Below, piece after piece: positions 15,594 through 24,847 of a stretch of 64,000 nucleotides of DNA. The notes beneath the pieces were generated by a model. The model saw only the letters and a list, made by a program, of their open reading frames with translations, was not told the origin of the DNA and searched no databases. The number at the start of each line of letters is the position of its first letter. Within the stretch, counting starts at the first letter, position 1. Source of the DNA: Frankia sp. AiPa1 (GTDB lineage Bacteria; Actinomycetota; Actinomycetes; Frankiales; Frankiaceae). The DNA lies in assembly GCF_023243075.1 (NCBI RefSeq), contig NZ_JALKFZ020000186.1:17612-81611 (forward strand), read 5' to 3'. Made by a program: the position numbers and the translations under genes.

Positions 15594-17720
15594 CTACTTG
15601 GTGGCGGCGCCGGTCGGCTTGGTGGTGGTCGGCTTGGCCGTCTGCGTCGGAGCATTGCAGGTCAGGCTGAGCGTCACCGTGGTGGAGCCGCTCGGCACCC
15701 GCCCGGTCGGCGAGTAGGCCTGCACCTGACTGGTGTAGCCCGTCGGGCAGGAGCCGTTGATCCAGTAGAAGCCCTTGGCGTTCAGCGCGGACTTCGCGGC
15801 CGCCTCGGTCATGCCCTTGACGTTCGGGACGACCTTGCAGTCGTTGCCCTGGATCTGCAGCGAGATCTGGGTGGTCTTCGCGGTCCGCACGCCCTTGGGC
15901 GTCTGGCTTACGACGGCATCCACGGCACCGGTGTCAAAGCAGTCGTACTTCTTGGACACGCTCTGGAACCCGGCCGCGCCCAGGGTGTTGACCGCGGCGT
16001 TGACCGACATGCCCTCGGTGTTGGGCACCACCGCCGTCCCATCATCGGTCGGCGACGGCGAGGGGCTGCTGCCGGCGGTCGCCCGGGCCGACGGCGTCGC
16101 CGAGGCGGCGGAGCCCGGGGCGGAGCTGCCGGCGGGCGCGGACACGGCGCGCGTGCCAGGACTCCCGTGGACACCGCCCACGGTCGCGCCAGGAATGGCG
16201 ACGATTCCCGGAGCTCCCGAGCCCAGCGGCTCGGTCGTGCCAGTGCCGCTCGGGTCGAGGGATGTCTCGGAGGTGCTGCTCGCGTTCAGCGAGCTGGTCG
16301 CGTCGCCGCCGGAGGCGAGTGCCCAGCCGCCGGCCCCGGCGACCAGGGCGACGACGAGCCCGGCGCCGGCCGCGATGCGGGTACGGCGACGGCGGTCGGG
16401 GCGGGGGCCGCCCGGTCCACCACCGGAGGGAGCCGGCTGCTGGTCGGGGGCAACCGCGCTCATGACCGTGTTGGTGTCGGCGGCCGGACCGCCGGACCGG
16501 GTCGGTACCCGGACCGCGGGGCTGAGGCCGGTCGGAGCGTCCGCGTTGTCCCAGCCGGAACGCGCACCGGTCCGCGCCGCGGCGCCGCCGCCGCCGGCAC
16601 CGGTTGCCCCGGCGATCCGCGTGCGCTGGGCGTCCGACTCCCATCCGGCGCCGCCGACCCGGGGCGGCGCGGCGGGCAGGCTGCCGGCGATCTGGGTGTG
16701 CTCCAGATCGTTCCACTCCTGCCGGAGGCCACCGGCCCCACCTGCACCGACGGCCGCGACGGCCGGGCGCGGGGACCGTTGTGTCCCGGCACGCTCGCCG
16801 CCCCGGTGGGCCTGGATCCGGGTCGCGGCCGTGGCGTCCCGATCGACCCGAGCCGTGGCCGGGCCGATCGGCATGCCGACGGCGAGGGCCGAGGCCCCGG
16901 CGCCGCGCAGGCAGGCGGCGAGAGCATCCTCGAGCTCGTCGGCAGCCTCCGCGGCGCTGGCCGGCCGCTGCCGCGGCGACTTGGCCAGCATGCGCTCGAG
17001 GGTGTCCCACAGGGGTGCCGGAACACCGTGAATCCGCATCGGCTCGTCCTCGCGGTGTGCCCGCAGCAGCTCGACGGGGTTCGGCGAGTCGAACGGCGGT
17101 GATCCGGCGAGGACCTCGTAGAGCACGATCCCGGCGGCGTAGACGTCGGCGGCGGCGGTGGGGGGTGCGCCGGCGGCGAGTTCCGGCGCCATGTAGAGCG
17201 GGGTGCCGATCGGGCCGGTGACCTGCGGATCCGACGATCCGATCATCCGGGCGATGCCGAAATCGGTGAGCCGCGCGACCGGGTGGTCCGGATCGGCCAT
17301 GTCAATCAGGATGTTCTCGGGCTTGACGTCCCGGTGCACGATGCCGGCAGCGTGCACCCGGTCAAGGGCGCCCAGCGTGCCGAGCGTGAGACCGACCGCC
17401 TCGCGGGCCGGCCGTGGGCCGAACTCCCGCAGGTAGGCACGCAGATCGGGGCCCTCGACGAGTTCCATCACGATGGCCAGGTTGCCCGGCTCGTTGACCA
17501 GGTCAAGCACGGCGACCAGGCCGGGATCGTCCAGTTCGGCGAGCAGGTCCCACTCGCGCAGGAAACGCTCGACGATCGCCGGGTCGTCGGCGAGCTCCCG
17601 GCGCAGCACCTTGATGGCGACTGAGGCGCCGTCGGAGACCCGTGCGCCTCGCCAGACCTGGCCGGTCGTGCCCTGCCCCAAAACTTCGTGCAGCACGTAC
17701 CGCGAACCGAGTTTGCGCAC
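15594..17720 (-). CDS. PASTA-domain serine/threonine protein kinase
   Basis: A 708-residue transmembrane kinase. The Hanks-type domain (about 1-265) has GQGTTGQVWRG, the ATP lysine in VAIKVLRRE, HRDVKPENILI, DFGIARM and the APE motif in LYMAPELAAG. A long Gly/Ala/Arg-rich juxtamembrane linker follows, then a membrane helix (IAAGAGLVVALVAGAGGWAL, about 450-470), a Ser/Thr/Pro-rich stretch and two PASTA repeats (about 575-685; VVPNTEGMSVNAAVNTLGAAG and VVPNVKGMTEAAAKSALNAKG) with extra cysteines. PASTA domains bind muropeptides or lipid II, so a role in growth or cell-wall signalling is likely. GTG 17720 follows GGGAGGGG. Confidence 0.93.
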   Translation of the reverse strand: MRKLGSRYVLHEVLGQGTTGQVWRGARVSDGASVAIKVLRRELADDPAIVERFLREWDLLAELDDPGLVAVLDLVNEPGNLAIVMELVEGPDLRAYLREFGPRPAREAVGLTLGTLGALDRVHAAGIVHRDVKPENILIDMADPDHPVARLTDFGIARMIGSSDPQVTGPIGTPLYMAPELAAGAPPTAAADVYAAGIVLYEVLAGSPPFDSPNPVELLRAHREDEPMRIHGVPAPLWDTLERMLAKSPRQRPASAAEAADELEDALAACLRGAGASALAVGMPIGPATARVDRDATAATRIQAHRGGERAGTQRSPRPAVAAVGAGGAGGLRQEWNDLEHTQIAGSLPAAPPRVGGAGWESDAQRTRIAGATGAGGGGAAARTGARSGWDNADAPTGLSPAVRVPTRSGGPAADTNTVMSAVAPDQQPAPSGGGPGGPRPDRRRRTRIAAGAGLVVALVAGAGGWALASGGDATSSLNASSTSETSLDPSGTGTTEPLGSGAPGIVAIPGATVGGVHGSPGTRAVSAPAGSSAPGSAASATPSARATAGSSPSPSPTDDGTAVVPNTEGMSVNAAVNTLGAAGFQSVSKKYDCFDTGAVDAVVSQTPKGVRTAKTTQISLQIQGNDCKVVPNVKGMTEAAAKSALNAKGFYWINGSCPTGYTSQVQAYSPTGRVPSGSTTVTLSLTCNAPTQTAKPTTTKPTGAATK

Positions 17721-18282
17721 CGCCCTGCCCCTCCCTGGCGCCGCCTGTGGCGGTCATACCGTTCGACGGCGCCGCCCGCGGGCGTTGGCCGCCCGTCCTT
17801 GCGGAACCCGGAGAACCCCTGGACCGGGTGCACCCGACATCGGCGGTCCTTCGCGCGTTCTCGCGGGACCGCCACATACTCACCGGATGACAATGGCCAA
17901 CTTGGGCCATCCGATCCCCTGCTCCGATCATCCGATCCGGACGACTCGAACAGGCTACGACGTTGATGGTCGTCAGACATCGGCGGGGCTGTCATCCGGC
18001 CAGCGGGCGGCTCGGAAGGCGTAGCCCGGGGCCCCAATCGTTGTGGGGCCCGAATGGGGGATTCCAAATAACCGGCCGTGCCATAGATGTCGAGATCACC
18101 AGCGGAATCGAGGAAAATGCTGCTGTGATCGCGTTGTGGTCGCGCAGCGCAATCCTGGGTGGTGTTCGTCCGGATGTGCCTGCCGGGTGATTTCCGGTGT
18201 TCGACAGTTGAGCGTTGCGGTGGTTGGCAGTTGACGGTGGTTGGCAGTTGACGGTGGCCGCGGGCTGACATCGTGGGATTGC
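17721..18282. other. Intergenic region between the Ser/Thr kinase and ndgR
   Basis: About 560 bases without a convincing gene. It holds a hairpin at 18029-18051 (GGGCCCCA / TGGGGCCC, 7-base loop), an AT-richer patch around 18050-18130 and the 17-bp repeat at 18221-18254. Confidence 0.55.
18221..18254. repeat. 17-bp tandem duplication downstream of ndgR
   Basis: Two exact adjacent copies of TGGTTGGCAGTTGACGG, with a degenerate partial copy just before (around 18199-18215). It starts 29 bases beyond the ndgR stop. Confidence 0.75.
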
Positions 18283-18996
18283 TCAGTCGGCCGGTGCCGA
18301 TGTCGACAGCCGTGCCGCTGCGGCGACCACGGCTGCGCCGTGGCGCCGACCAGGTGACCGGGTGAGCCGCTCCTGTGGCCCGGACAACGAGATGGCAGCG
18401 ATCACCGCGCCGTCCGCCCCGCGGACGGGCGCGGACACCGAGGCGAGTCCGGTCTCCCGCTCGCCCACACTCTGTGCCCAGCCCCGTTCCCGCACCTGGG
18501 CGAGGGTCGCGGCGTCGAAGGGAGCGGCCTCGAGCAGTTCCGGCTCGGGCTCGTCGGAGTAGGCGAGCAGGACCTGCGCGCCGGACCCCGCCGTCATCGG
18601 GAGTGCCGCGCCGACCGGGACCGTGTCGCGCAGCCCGCTGGCCCGCTCGGAGGCGGCCACGCACAGCCGCAGAGCGCCGCGGCGCACGTAGAGCTGCGTG
18701 CTCTCCCCGGTGGCGCGGCGCAGTTCGGTGAGCACGCCGTCGGCCCGATCGACCAGGTCCCATGGCAGCGGGGTCGCGATGCCGGCGGCTGCCAGCCGTG
18801 GTCCGGCGACGAAGCGACCGGCCGAGTCCCGCCCGACCAGGCCGTGTACCTCCAGGGCGCTGGCCAGGCGATGGGCGGTCGCGCGGGTGAGTTCGGTGCG
18901 GGTGACCAGCTCGGTGAGGCTGACCGGGCCCTCCTCGACGGCGGTCAGGATCAGGGCTGCCTTGTCAAGGACGCCGACTCCGCTAAGCTGTTTCAT
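18283..18996 (-). CDS. ndgR: IclR-family regulator of leuCD (NdgR/LtbR type)
   Basis: A 237-residue IclR-type regulator: N-terminal winged helix (SGVGVLDKAALILTAVEEG, then TELTRATAHRLASALEVHGLV as recognition helix) and a C-terminal effector domain (LRDTVPVGAALPMTAGSGAQVLLAY; VGERETGLASVSAPVRG). The sequence closely resembles Streptomyces NdgR and corynebacterial LtbR, which control leuCD and other amino-acid genes. It is divergent from leuC across a 179-bp gap, the classic NdgR arrangement. ATG 18996 is chosen because the family starts just before SGVGVLDKAAL. The likely effector is an amino acid; this is family knowledge. Confidence 0.92.
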   Translation of the reverse strand: MKQLSGVGVLDKAALILTAVEEGPVSLTELVTRTELTRATAHRLASALEVHGLVGRDSAGRFVAGPRLAAAGIATPLPWDLVDRADGVLTELRRATGESTQLYVRRGALRLCVAASERASGLRDTVPVGAALPMTAGSGAQVLLAYSDEPEPELLEAAPFDAATLAQVRERGWAQSVGERETGLASVSAPVRGADGAVIAAISLSGPQERLTRSPGRRHGAAVVAAAARLSTSAPAD

Positions 18997-19175
18997 GGGT
19001 TGATACTGCCATTCCACATCCTGAGATATCAAGATCCTGAATTATCGAGATCCGGGACATCGGGATCCCTGGATCCCTGGGTTCGGCGGCAGAGGTCGAC
19101 AGCGGGAGCGGACGGCACTGGATGACGAGCGGCGTGCGGAGACGAACGCCGGAAACCGAAAGGAGTGAGCCGATC
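18997..19175. promoter_or_regulatory. ndgR-leuC divergent control region
   Basis: It contains an inverted repeat TTGATA / TATCAA (19000-19005 and 19027-19032), a second one GGGATCC / GGATCCC (19062-19068 and 19071-19077) and repeated AGATCC blocks between them. These are candidate NdgR operators. GAAAGGAG at about 19156-19163 is the leuC ribosome site. Confidence 0.55.
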
Positions 19176-20573
19176 ATGGGGCGCACACTCGCGGAGAAGG
19201 TCTGGGACGCCCATGTGGTGCGTCGGGCCGAGGGCGAGCCGGATCTGCTGTACATCGACCTGCACCTGGTGCACGAGGTCACCTCGCCGCAGGCGTTCGA
19301 GGCCCTGCGGCTGGCCGGGCGGCCGGTCCGCCGGCCCGACCTGACGCTCGCCACGGAGGACCACAACGTCCCGACGTCGGACACGCTCCTGCCGATCGCG
19401 GATCCGGTATCGGCCGCGCAGGTCGAGGCACTGCGCAAGAACTGCGCTGAGTTCGACATCCGCCTGTTCCCGATGAACGACCCCGGCCAGGGAATCGTGC
19501 ACGTGGTCGGGCCGCAGCTCGGCCTGTCCCAGCCCGGGATGACGATCGTCTGCGGGGACAGCCACACCTCGACGCACGGCGCGTTCGGCGCGCTCGCCTT
19601 CGGGATTGGCACCAGCCAGGTCGAGCATGTGCTCGCGACCCAGACACTGCCGCAACGACGCCCGAAGACGATGGCTGTCACCGTCGAGGGTGACCTGCCG
19701 CCGGGCGTCACCGCGAAGGACCTGATCCTGGCGATCATCGCCCGGATCGGCACGGGCGGCGGCGCCGGGCACGTCATCGAGTACCGGGGAGCGGCGGTCC
19801 GCGGCCTGTCCATGGAGGGCCGGATGACCGTGTGCAACATGTCGATCGAGGCCGGTGCCCGGGCCGGCATGGTCGCCCCGGACGAGACGACCTTCGCCTA
19901 TCTCGCCGGGCGTGAGCGGGTCGCCACCGGCGCCGCCTGGGACGAGGCGGTCGCCTACTGGCGCACGCTGGCCTCCGACCCGGACGCCGAGTTCGACCGG
20001 GAGGTCGTGATCGACGCCGCGAGCCTCACCCCGTATGTCACCTGGGGGACCAACCCGGGCCAGGCCGCCCCACTGGGCTCGCGGGTGCCCTCCCCGCAGG
20101 ACTACGACAGCCCCGCGGTCAGCGCCTCGGTGGAGCGGGCGCTGTCCTACATGGGCCTCACGGCCGGGACCCCGCTCTCGGAGGTCGCCGTCGACACCGT
20201 GTTCATCGGATCGTGCACCAACGGCCGCCTCAGCGATCTGCGGGCTGCGGCCGAGGTGCTGCGTGGGCGCCGGGTCGCGCAGGGTGTGCGGGTGCTGGTC
20301 GTGCCGGGGTCCATGCGGGTCAAGGCCGAGGCGGAGGCCGAGGGGCTGGACGAGGTGTTCGAGGAGGCGGGTGCGCAGTGGCGCAGTGCCGGCTGCTCGA
20401 TGTGTCTCGGGATGAACCCGGACACGCTGCGGCCGGGGGAGCGTAGCGCCTCGACGTCGAACCGGAACTTCGAGGGCCGGCAGGGCCCGGGCGGGCGGAC
20501 CCACCTGGTGTCGCCCGCCGTGGCCGCCGCGACCGCCGTCACTGGACGGCTCACCGCCCCGGCCGACCTGTAG
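19176..20573 (+). CDS. leuC: 3-isopropylmalate dehydratase large subunit
   Basis: A 465-residue aconitase-family subunit, which with LeuD isomerises 2- to 3-isopropylmalate and also serves citramalate. It shows HLVHEVTSPQAFE, TEDHNVPT, VCGDSHTSTHGAFGALAFGIGTSQVEHVLATQT, and the three [4Fe-4S] cysteines in FIGSCTNGR and SAGCSMCLGMNPD. ATG 19176 follows GAAAGGAG; an in-frame ATG at 19122 is less likely. It is co-directional with leuD after 93 bases that carry a short repeat, and is probably controlled by the divergent NdgR. Confidence 0.97.
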   Translation: MGRTLAEKVWDAHVVRRAEGEPDLLYIDLHLVHEVTSPQAFEALRLAGRPVRRPDLTLATEDHNVPTSDTLLPIADPVSAAQVEALRKNCAEFDIRLFPMNDPGQGIVHVVGPQLGLSQPGMTIVCGDSHTSTHGAFGALAFGIGTSQVEHVLATQTLPQRRPKTMAVTVEGDLPPGVTAKDLILAIIARIGTGGGAGHVIEYRGAAVRGLSMEGRMTVCNMSIEAGARAGMVAPDETTFAYLAGRERVATGAAWDEAVAYWRTLASDPDAEFDREVVIDAASLTPYVTWGTNPGQAAPLGSRVPSPQDYDSPAVSASVERALSYMGLTAGTPLSEVAVDTVFIGSCTNGRLSDLRAAAEVLRGRRVAQGVRVLVVPGSMRVKAEAEAEGLDEVFEEAGAQWRSAGCSMCLGMNPDTLRPGERSASTSNRNFEGRQGPGGRTHLVSPAVAAATAVTGRLTAPADL

Positions 20574-20607
20574 GCCCACAGCCGGCCCGTCCCGCGCCGG
20601 CCCGTCC

Positions 20608-20650
20608 GCCGTCCCACCCCAGCCGTCCCACCCCCAGCCGTCCCACCGCA
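20608..20650. repeat. 14-15-bp tandem repeat between leuC and leuD
   Basis: Three near-identical units GCCGTCCCACCCCA (14, 15 and 14 bp) sit in the leuC-leuD spacer, just before the leuD ribosome site GAGAGGAG. Confidence 0.7.
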
Positions 20651-20666
20651 GAGAGGAGCGTTTTCC

Positions 20667-21254
20667 ATGGAGGCGTTCACGACCCACACCGGTCGGGCCG
20701 TGCCGCTGCGCCGCAGCGACGTGGACACCGACCAGATCATCCCCAGCGACTGGCTCAAGCGCATCGAGCGCACCGGTTTCGGCGCCGGTCTGTTCTCCGC
20801 GTGGCGCGCCGACGAGGCCTTCGTCCTGAACAACCCGGTCTACTCGGGGGCGACCATCCTGCTCGCCGGGCCCGACTTCGGCACCGGCTCCTCTCGCGAG
20901 CACGCCGTGTGGGCGCTGCAGGACTATGGCTTCCGCGCGGTCATCTCCGCGCGGTTCGCTGACATCTTCCGCGGCAACGCGCTGGGCAACGGCCTGCTGC
21001 CCGTCCAGCTTCCGGCGCCGACGGTGGAGGCGCTGCAGACGGCGGTGGAGGGTGACCCGAACGTCGAGATCACGGTGGACCTGGTCGCCCGCGAAGTGCG
21101 CGGGGCGGGGGTCACGGCGTCGTTCGAGCTTGACGACTTCACCCGTTGGCGGCTCATGGAAGGCCTCGACGACGTCGGGCTGACGCTGCGGCACGCCGAG
21201 CGGATCGCCGTGTTCGAGGGGACGAGGCCGGCCTGGTCGCCGACCGCCAGCTGA
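20667..21254 (+). CDS. leuD: 3-isopropylmalate dehydratase small subunit
   Basis: A 195-residue swivelling subunit. Motifs: TGRAVPLRRSDVDTDQIIPSDWLKRIERTGFG, the substrate loop GPDFGTGSSREHAVWAL, ISARFADIFRGNALGNGLLPV. The length is typical. ATG 20667 follows GAGAGGAG. It forms the leuCD operon, and the operon end is marked by the hairpin at 21282-21337. Confidence 0.97.
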   Translation: MEAFTTHTGRAVPLRRSDVDTDQIIPSDWLKRIERTGFGAGLFSAWRADEAFVLNNPVYSGATILLAGPDFGTGSSREHAVWALQDYGFRAVISARFADIFRGNALGNGLLPVQLPAPTVEALQTAVEGDPNVEITVDLVAREVRGAGVTASFELDDFTRWRLMEGLDDVGLTLRHAERIAVFEGTRPAWSPTAS

Positions 21255-21707
21255 CCGGGTGCCCCACCCCGAGCGTGTCCCCGACCCCCCATCGCCATCG
21301 GTGTAGCGCAAATCACATTGGTGGTGATGGGGGGTCGTAGGCGTGCTCTTGGGTTGTCCTACGGTGTCGGGGATGCGCTCGACGATCATCGCCCGAGGCG
21401 TTTGGATGGCTACGTAGCAGAGTTGACCCGGTCGGGTCGAGGGCGGCTGGCGACCAAACAGTGACATTGAGCCCAAAAAATCCGGCAGCAGTCGTTACTG
21501 AACGTGATGAATCTACCGGATGATCGATGTCGGTCGCACAGCACGCATCCCGCCGCCCACTGGCGCGAACCCGATGACGTGCGGGTTTGTGTGACGCGAC
21601 ACGGTCGCGGGAATTGCCCTCGACAGTGGAGATGCCTACGGTGCAGCGCAGTGTGATGCCCGATCTGCTCCCCACCCCGCGCCCTGCGGGGGCGTCCGGA
21701 GGTTGTC
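21255..21707. other. Intergenic region between leuD and the HU gene
   Basis: About 450 bases with a strong hairpin at its start and otherwise no gene. The stretch 21340-21700 is somewhat less GC-rich and presumably carries the HU promoter; no clear -35/-10 pair was found. Confidence 0.5.
21282..21337 (+). terminator. Hairpin after leuCD
   Basis: A 16-bp stem with one G-T pair (CGACCCCCCATCGCCA at 21282-21297, complement at 21322-21337) begins 27 bases after the leuD stop. Confidence 0.6.
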
Positions 21708-21992
21708 GTGAACAAGTCCCAGTTGGTTGACCGCATCGCCCAGCAGATCGAGGGCGGACGGTCGAATGCCACCAAGGCGGTCGACGCCGTGTTCGATGCG
21801 ATTCAGGAGGCTGTCGCGAGCGGCGAGAAGGTGACGATCACCGGTTTCGGTGTGTTCGAGCGGGTGGAGCGCGCGGCCCGTACCGGCCGCAACCCGGCGA
21901 CGGGTGAACCGGTCCACGTCGCCGCCTCCGTCGTGCCGAAGTTCCGCCCGGGCTCGGAGTTCAAGTCGAGCGTCTCGGCGAGCACCGACTGA
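21708..21992 (+). CDS. hup: HU-type nucleoid protein
   Basis: A 94-residue DNA-bending protein with the HU fold: MNKSQLVDRIAQQ, GEKVTITGFGVFERVERAARTGRNPATGE (DNA-binding arm) and KFRPGSEFK. It lacks the Lys/Ala-rich C-terminal tail of the mycobacterial HupB type, so it is the short form. GTG 21708 follows GGAGG at five bases. It is convergent with ppk, and a hairpin spans the stop. Confidence 0.95.
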   Translation: MNKSQLVDRIAQQIEGGRSNATKAVDAVFDAIQEAVASGEKVTITGFGVFERVERAARTGRNPATGEPVHVAASVVPKFRPGSEFKSSVSASTD

Positions 21993-22013
21993 CCGGCGGT
22001 GCGGGCGCCGGTC
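21991..22013. terminator. Hairpin between hup and ppk
   Basis: A perfect 8-bp stem GACCGGCG / CGCCGGTC with a 7-base loop overlaps the hup stop and lies before the convergent ppk stop. Confidence 0.55.
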
Positions 22014-22022
22014 AGTCGCCGG

Positions 22023-24284
22023 TCACCGGTGCCCGCGCCGGATGGCCTCTGCCATGAGGTCGTGCTGGTAGTCGGAGAGCCGTACGTCGTCCGCCCGGCT
22101 CGTGCGCCGCTCCCATCGGCCGTCGGACTGCAGGTCCCAGGCCGACACGGCGTCGGAGAAGGCGTGGTCCAGCAGCCCGCGCAGGCTGTCCCGATCGGCC
22201 TGCTGGCCCACCCGGACCAGCGCCTCGATCCGCCGGTCCAGGTTGCGGTGCATCATGTCGGCGCTGCCGATCCAGAACTCGTCCGATGACGCGAACTCGA
22301 GCACGCGGCTGTGCTCGAGGAACCGGCCGAGGATCGACCGGACGTGCACGGTCTCCGAGAGCCCGGGTACGCCCGGCCGCAGGGCACAGATGCCACGGAC
22401 CAGGCAGTGGATCGGCACGCCCGCCTGGGAGGCGTGGTAGAGAGCATCGATCACCAGCTCGTCGACCAGACTGTTGGCCTTGAGCCTGATGCCGCACGGA
22501 CGGCCCTCGGCGGCCGCCCGTGCCTCGGCGCCGATCCGGGCCAGGATGCCGTCGCGCATGTGCTGCGGGGCGACGAGCAGCGAGCGGTATTCGGTCTGGC
22601 GGCTGTAGCCGGTCAGGACGTTGAACAGGTCGGTGAGGTCGGCGCCCACCCCGGGGTCGGCGGTCAGCAGGCCCAGGTCCTCGTACAGGCGGCCGGTCTT
22701 GGGGTTGTAGTTGCCGGTGCCGACGTGGCAGTACCGGCGCAGGCCGCCGCGCTCCTGTCGGACGACCAGGCAGGTCTTGCAGTGGGTCTTCAGCCCGATC
22801 AGGCCGTAGACCACATGGCAGCCCGCCCGCTCCAGCTCCCGCGCCCAGCGGATGTTCGCGCGCTCGTCGAACCGGGCCTTGATCTCGACGAGCACCACGA
22901 CCTGCTTGCCCGCCTCTGCCGCGGCGACCAGCGCGTCGACGATGGGCGAGTCGCCCGACGTGCGGTAGAGCGTCTGCTTGATGGCAAGTACCTGCGGATC
23001 GGCGGCGGCCTGCTCGATGAACCGCTGCACCGACGTGGTGAACGAGTCGTACGGGTGGTGGACGAGGACGTCGCCCTCCCGCAGTACGGAGAAGAAGTCG
23101 GGCGCCTCACCGTCCCCGGTGGACAGCCGGGGATGGGTGATCGGCACCCGCGGCGGGTCGCGCAGTTCCGGCCGGTCGAGGTCGTAGAGCGCCCACAGAG
23201 CGGACAGGTCGAGCATGCCCGAGACCCGGTGCACCTCCCGTTCGGTGACCTCGAGCTCGCGCATGAGCAGCGTGAGGAGATCCGCGTCGATGTCGTTGTC
23301 GACCTCGAGCCGGACCGCCGGGCCGAAGCGGCGCCGGGCCAGCTCCCGCTCGAGCGCCTGCAGCAGATCCTCCGCCTCGTCCTCCTCGACCTCGAGGTCG
23401 GCGTTGCGGGTGACCCGGAACAGGTGCGAGTTGATCACTTCCATGCCGGGGAAGAGCTGGTCGAGGTGGGCGGCGATGACCTCCTCGAGGGGCACGAAGC
23501 AGGCCTGCCGCGTGGTCTGGCCGGAGGCGGTCTGGCCGGAGGCGGTCTGGCCGGAGGCGGTGTCGCCGTCGCGAACGCCCGCGCCCGACCCGCCCTGCGC
23601 CTCGGGTCCCTCGGCCGCGTCCACTGCGACCAGCCGCGGCACGTTCTGCGGCACCTTCACCCGGGCGAAATGGTCGGTCTCCCCGCCTGGCTCCCGGACC
23701 TGCACGGCCAGGTTCAACGAGAGCCCGCTGATGTAGGGGAACGGATGCGCCGGGTCGACGGCGAGCGGCGTCAGGACCGGGAAGATCTGCTCGTGGAAGT
23801 AGTCGTGCAGCCGCTCGCGCTGCGCCTCGCCGAGCTGGGACCAGAACTGGATGCTGATCCCGGCGTGGGCGAGCGAGGGCACCACCTCGTCGGTGAAGCA
23901 GCGGGAGTGCCTGCGCGCGAGTTCCGCGGTGGTGCGGCTGATCAGGGCGAGCTGCTCGCGGGCGCTGAGCCCGTCGGCGCTGCGTACGGCGAGCCCGGTG
24001 GCCTCGCGGCGCATCAGCCCGGCGACCCGCACCATGTAGAACTCGTCCAGGTTGCTCGCGAAGATCGCCAGGAACTTCGCCCGTTCCAGCAATGGGGTGG
24101 CGACGTCCTCGGCGAGCGCGAGCACCCGGGCGTTGAAGTCCAGCCAGGATGTCTCGCGGTTGATGAACCGGTCCGTGGGCAGGTCGGAGGGCGCGGGCGG
24201 GCGGGGTGCCTCCAACGGTTCGAGCAGGCCGCTGCGGGCCTTGCGCTGAGGCTGCTCGGATCGGGTCGCCACCAGCTCGCTCAT
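22023..24284 (-). CDS. ppk: Polyphosphate kinase
   Basis: A 753-residue PPK1 that reversibly makes polyphosphate from ATP. The N domain begins with FINRETSWLDFNARVLALAED. The catalytic domains show LVHHPYDSFTTSVQRFIEQAA, IKQTLYRTSGDSPIV, VVLVEIKARFDERANIRWA, LKTHCKTCLVVR, the phospho-histidine region RYCHVGTGNYNPKTGRLYEDL and RFLEHSRVLEF. A loop at about residues 240-262 holds a TASGQ repeat (three copies). ATG 24284 precedes MSELVATRSEQPQ; the frame open upstream looks non-coding. Confidence 0.95.
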   Translation of the reverse strand: MSELVATRSEQPQRKARSGLLEPLEAPRPPAPSDLPTDRFINRETSWLDFNARVLALAEDVATPLLERAKFLAIFASNLDEFYMVRVAGLMRREATGLAVRSADGLSAREQLALISRTTAELARRHSRCFTDEVVPSLAHAGISIQFWSQLGEAQRERLHDYFHEQIFPVLTPLAVDPAHPFPYISGLSLNLAVQVREPGGETDHFARVKVPQNVPRLVAVDAAEGPEAQGGSGAGVRDGDTASGQTASGQTASGQTTRQACFVPLEEVIAAHLDQLFPGMEVINSHLFRVTRNADLEVEEDEAEDLLQALERELARRRFGPAVRLEVDNDIDADLLTLLMRELEVTEREVHRVSGMLDLSALWALYDLDRPELRDPPRVPITHPRLSTGDGEAPDFFSVLREGDVLVHHPYDSFTTSVQRFIEQAAADPQVLAIKQTLYRTSGDSPIVDALVAAAEAGKQVVVLVEIKARFDERANIRWARELERAGCHVVYGLIGLKTHCKTCLVVRQERGGLRRYCHVGTGNYNPKTGRLYEDLGLLTADPGVGADLTDLFNVLTGYSRQTEYRSLLVAPQHMRDGILARIGAEARAAAEGRPCGIRLKANSLVDELVIDALYHASQAGVPIHCLVRGICALRPGVPGLSETVHVRSILGRFLEHSRVLEFASSDEFWIGSADMMHRNLDRRIEALVRVGQQADRDSLRGLLDHAFSDAVSAWDLQSDGRWERRTSRADDVRLSDYQHDLMAEAIRRGHR
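23515..23559. repeat. 15-bp tandem repeat inside ppk
   Basis: Three exact copies of GTCTGGCCGGAGGCG encode (TASGQ)3 on the minus strand in a surface loop of PPK. The unit length preserves the frame. Confidence 0.85.
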
Positions 24285-24847
24285 AAGACTAGATGGTGCC
24301 AGCCTGAGGCGAACTCGGCACGGCAGCCGGACGGCCCGGAAATCCCGCCTTCTCCGTGGCTCCCATGTTGCCTTCCAAACCGCATCATGTCCGCGACAGC
24401 GGTGTGCGCGTCCGGTTGCGCCCTGGCGCCCCGCGGCGGGTGCGCGGGGGAGAGTTAACGGTGTGGAAACACTCGAGGGTGACCATCGGCAGTGTGACGG
24501 AAACATCGGTCGCCGCAGGGGTTGCCCTGGGGTCCCGCGGCCGCTCTACTCCCGCCGACCTGACCGTCCGGTGTGTGTCTGAATTCACCTTGCCTGGGCG
24601 ATCTTCTCGACGTGACGGGCTCGGTGTGTCCGGGCCCGCCGTGGTTCGTCCAGGAGGGGCGGGCCGGGATCAGGTGGTTTCCAGGTGACCGGCTCCGGAC
24701 CAAACTCCGGACTGGCGCATTTCACCGCAAATGTGGCTAAATTTTGTTCTTTGCGATGAGTGTGATGAGCAGGTCAAGGATGGCGGGACTCGCGTGGGCC
24801 GGGCCGGGGGCCTCCGGTTCCGGGCCCGGACGGATCGGCCGGTCGGG
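24285..24847. other. Divergent intergenic region between ppk and the transglutaminase-like gene
   Basis: About 560 bases with no convincing gene. TAGTCT abuts the ppk start (24286-24291, minus strand), and TAAATT at 24738-24743 in a local AT-rich patch is a possible -10 for the plus-strand gene. Confidence 0.45.

Noticed and set aside
17963..18190. Possible small gene downstream of ndgR
   Set aside because: No ribosome site, no family resemblance, and a hairpin runs through it.
22311..24458. Long frame antisense to ppk
   Set aside because: It is a shadow of PPK1, whose catalytic motifs are intact on the minus strand.
24356..24688. Possible gene in the ppk upstream region
   Set aside because: The translation is composition-driven with no recognisable domain or ribosome site.
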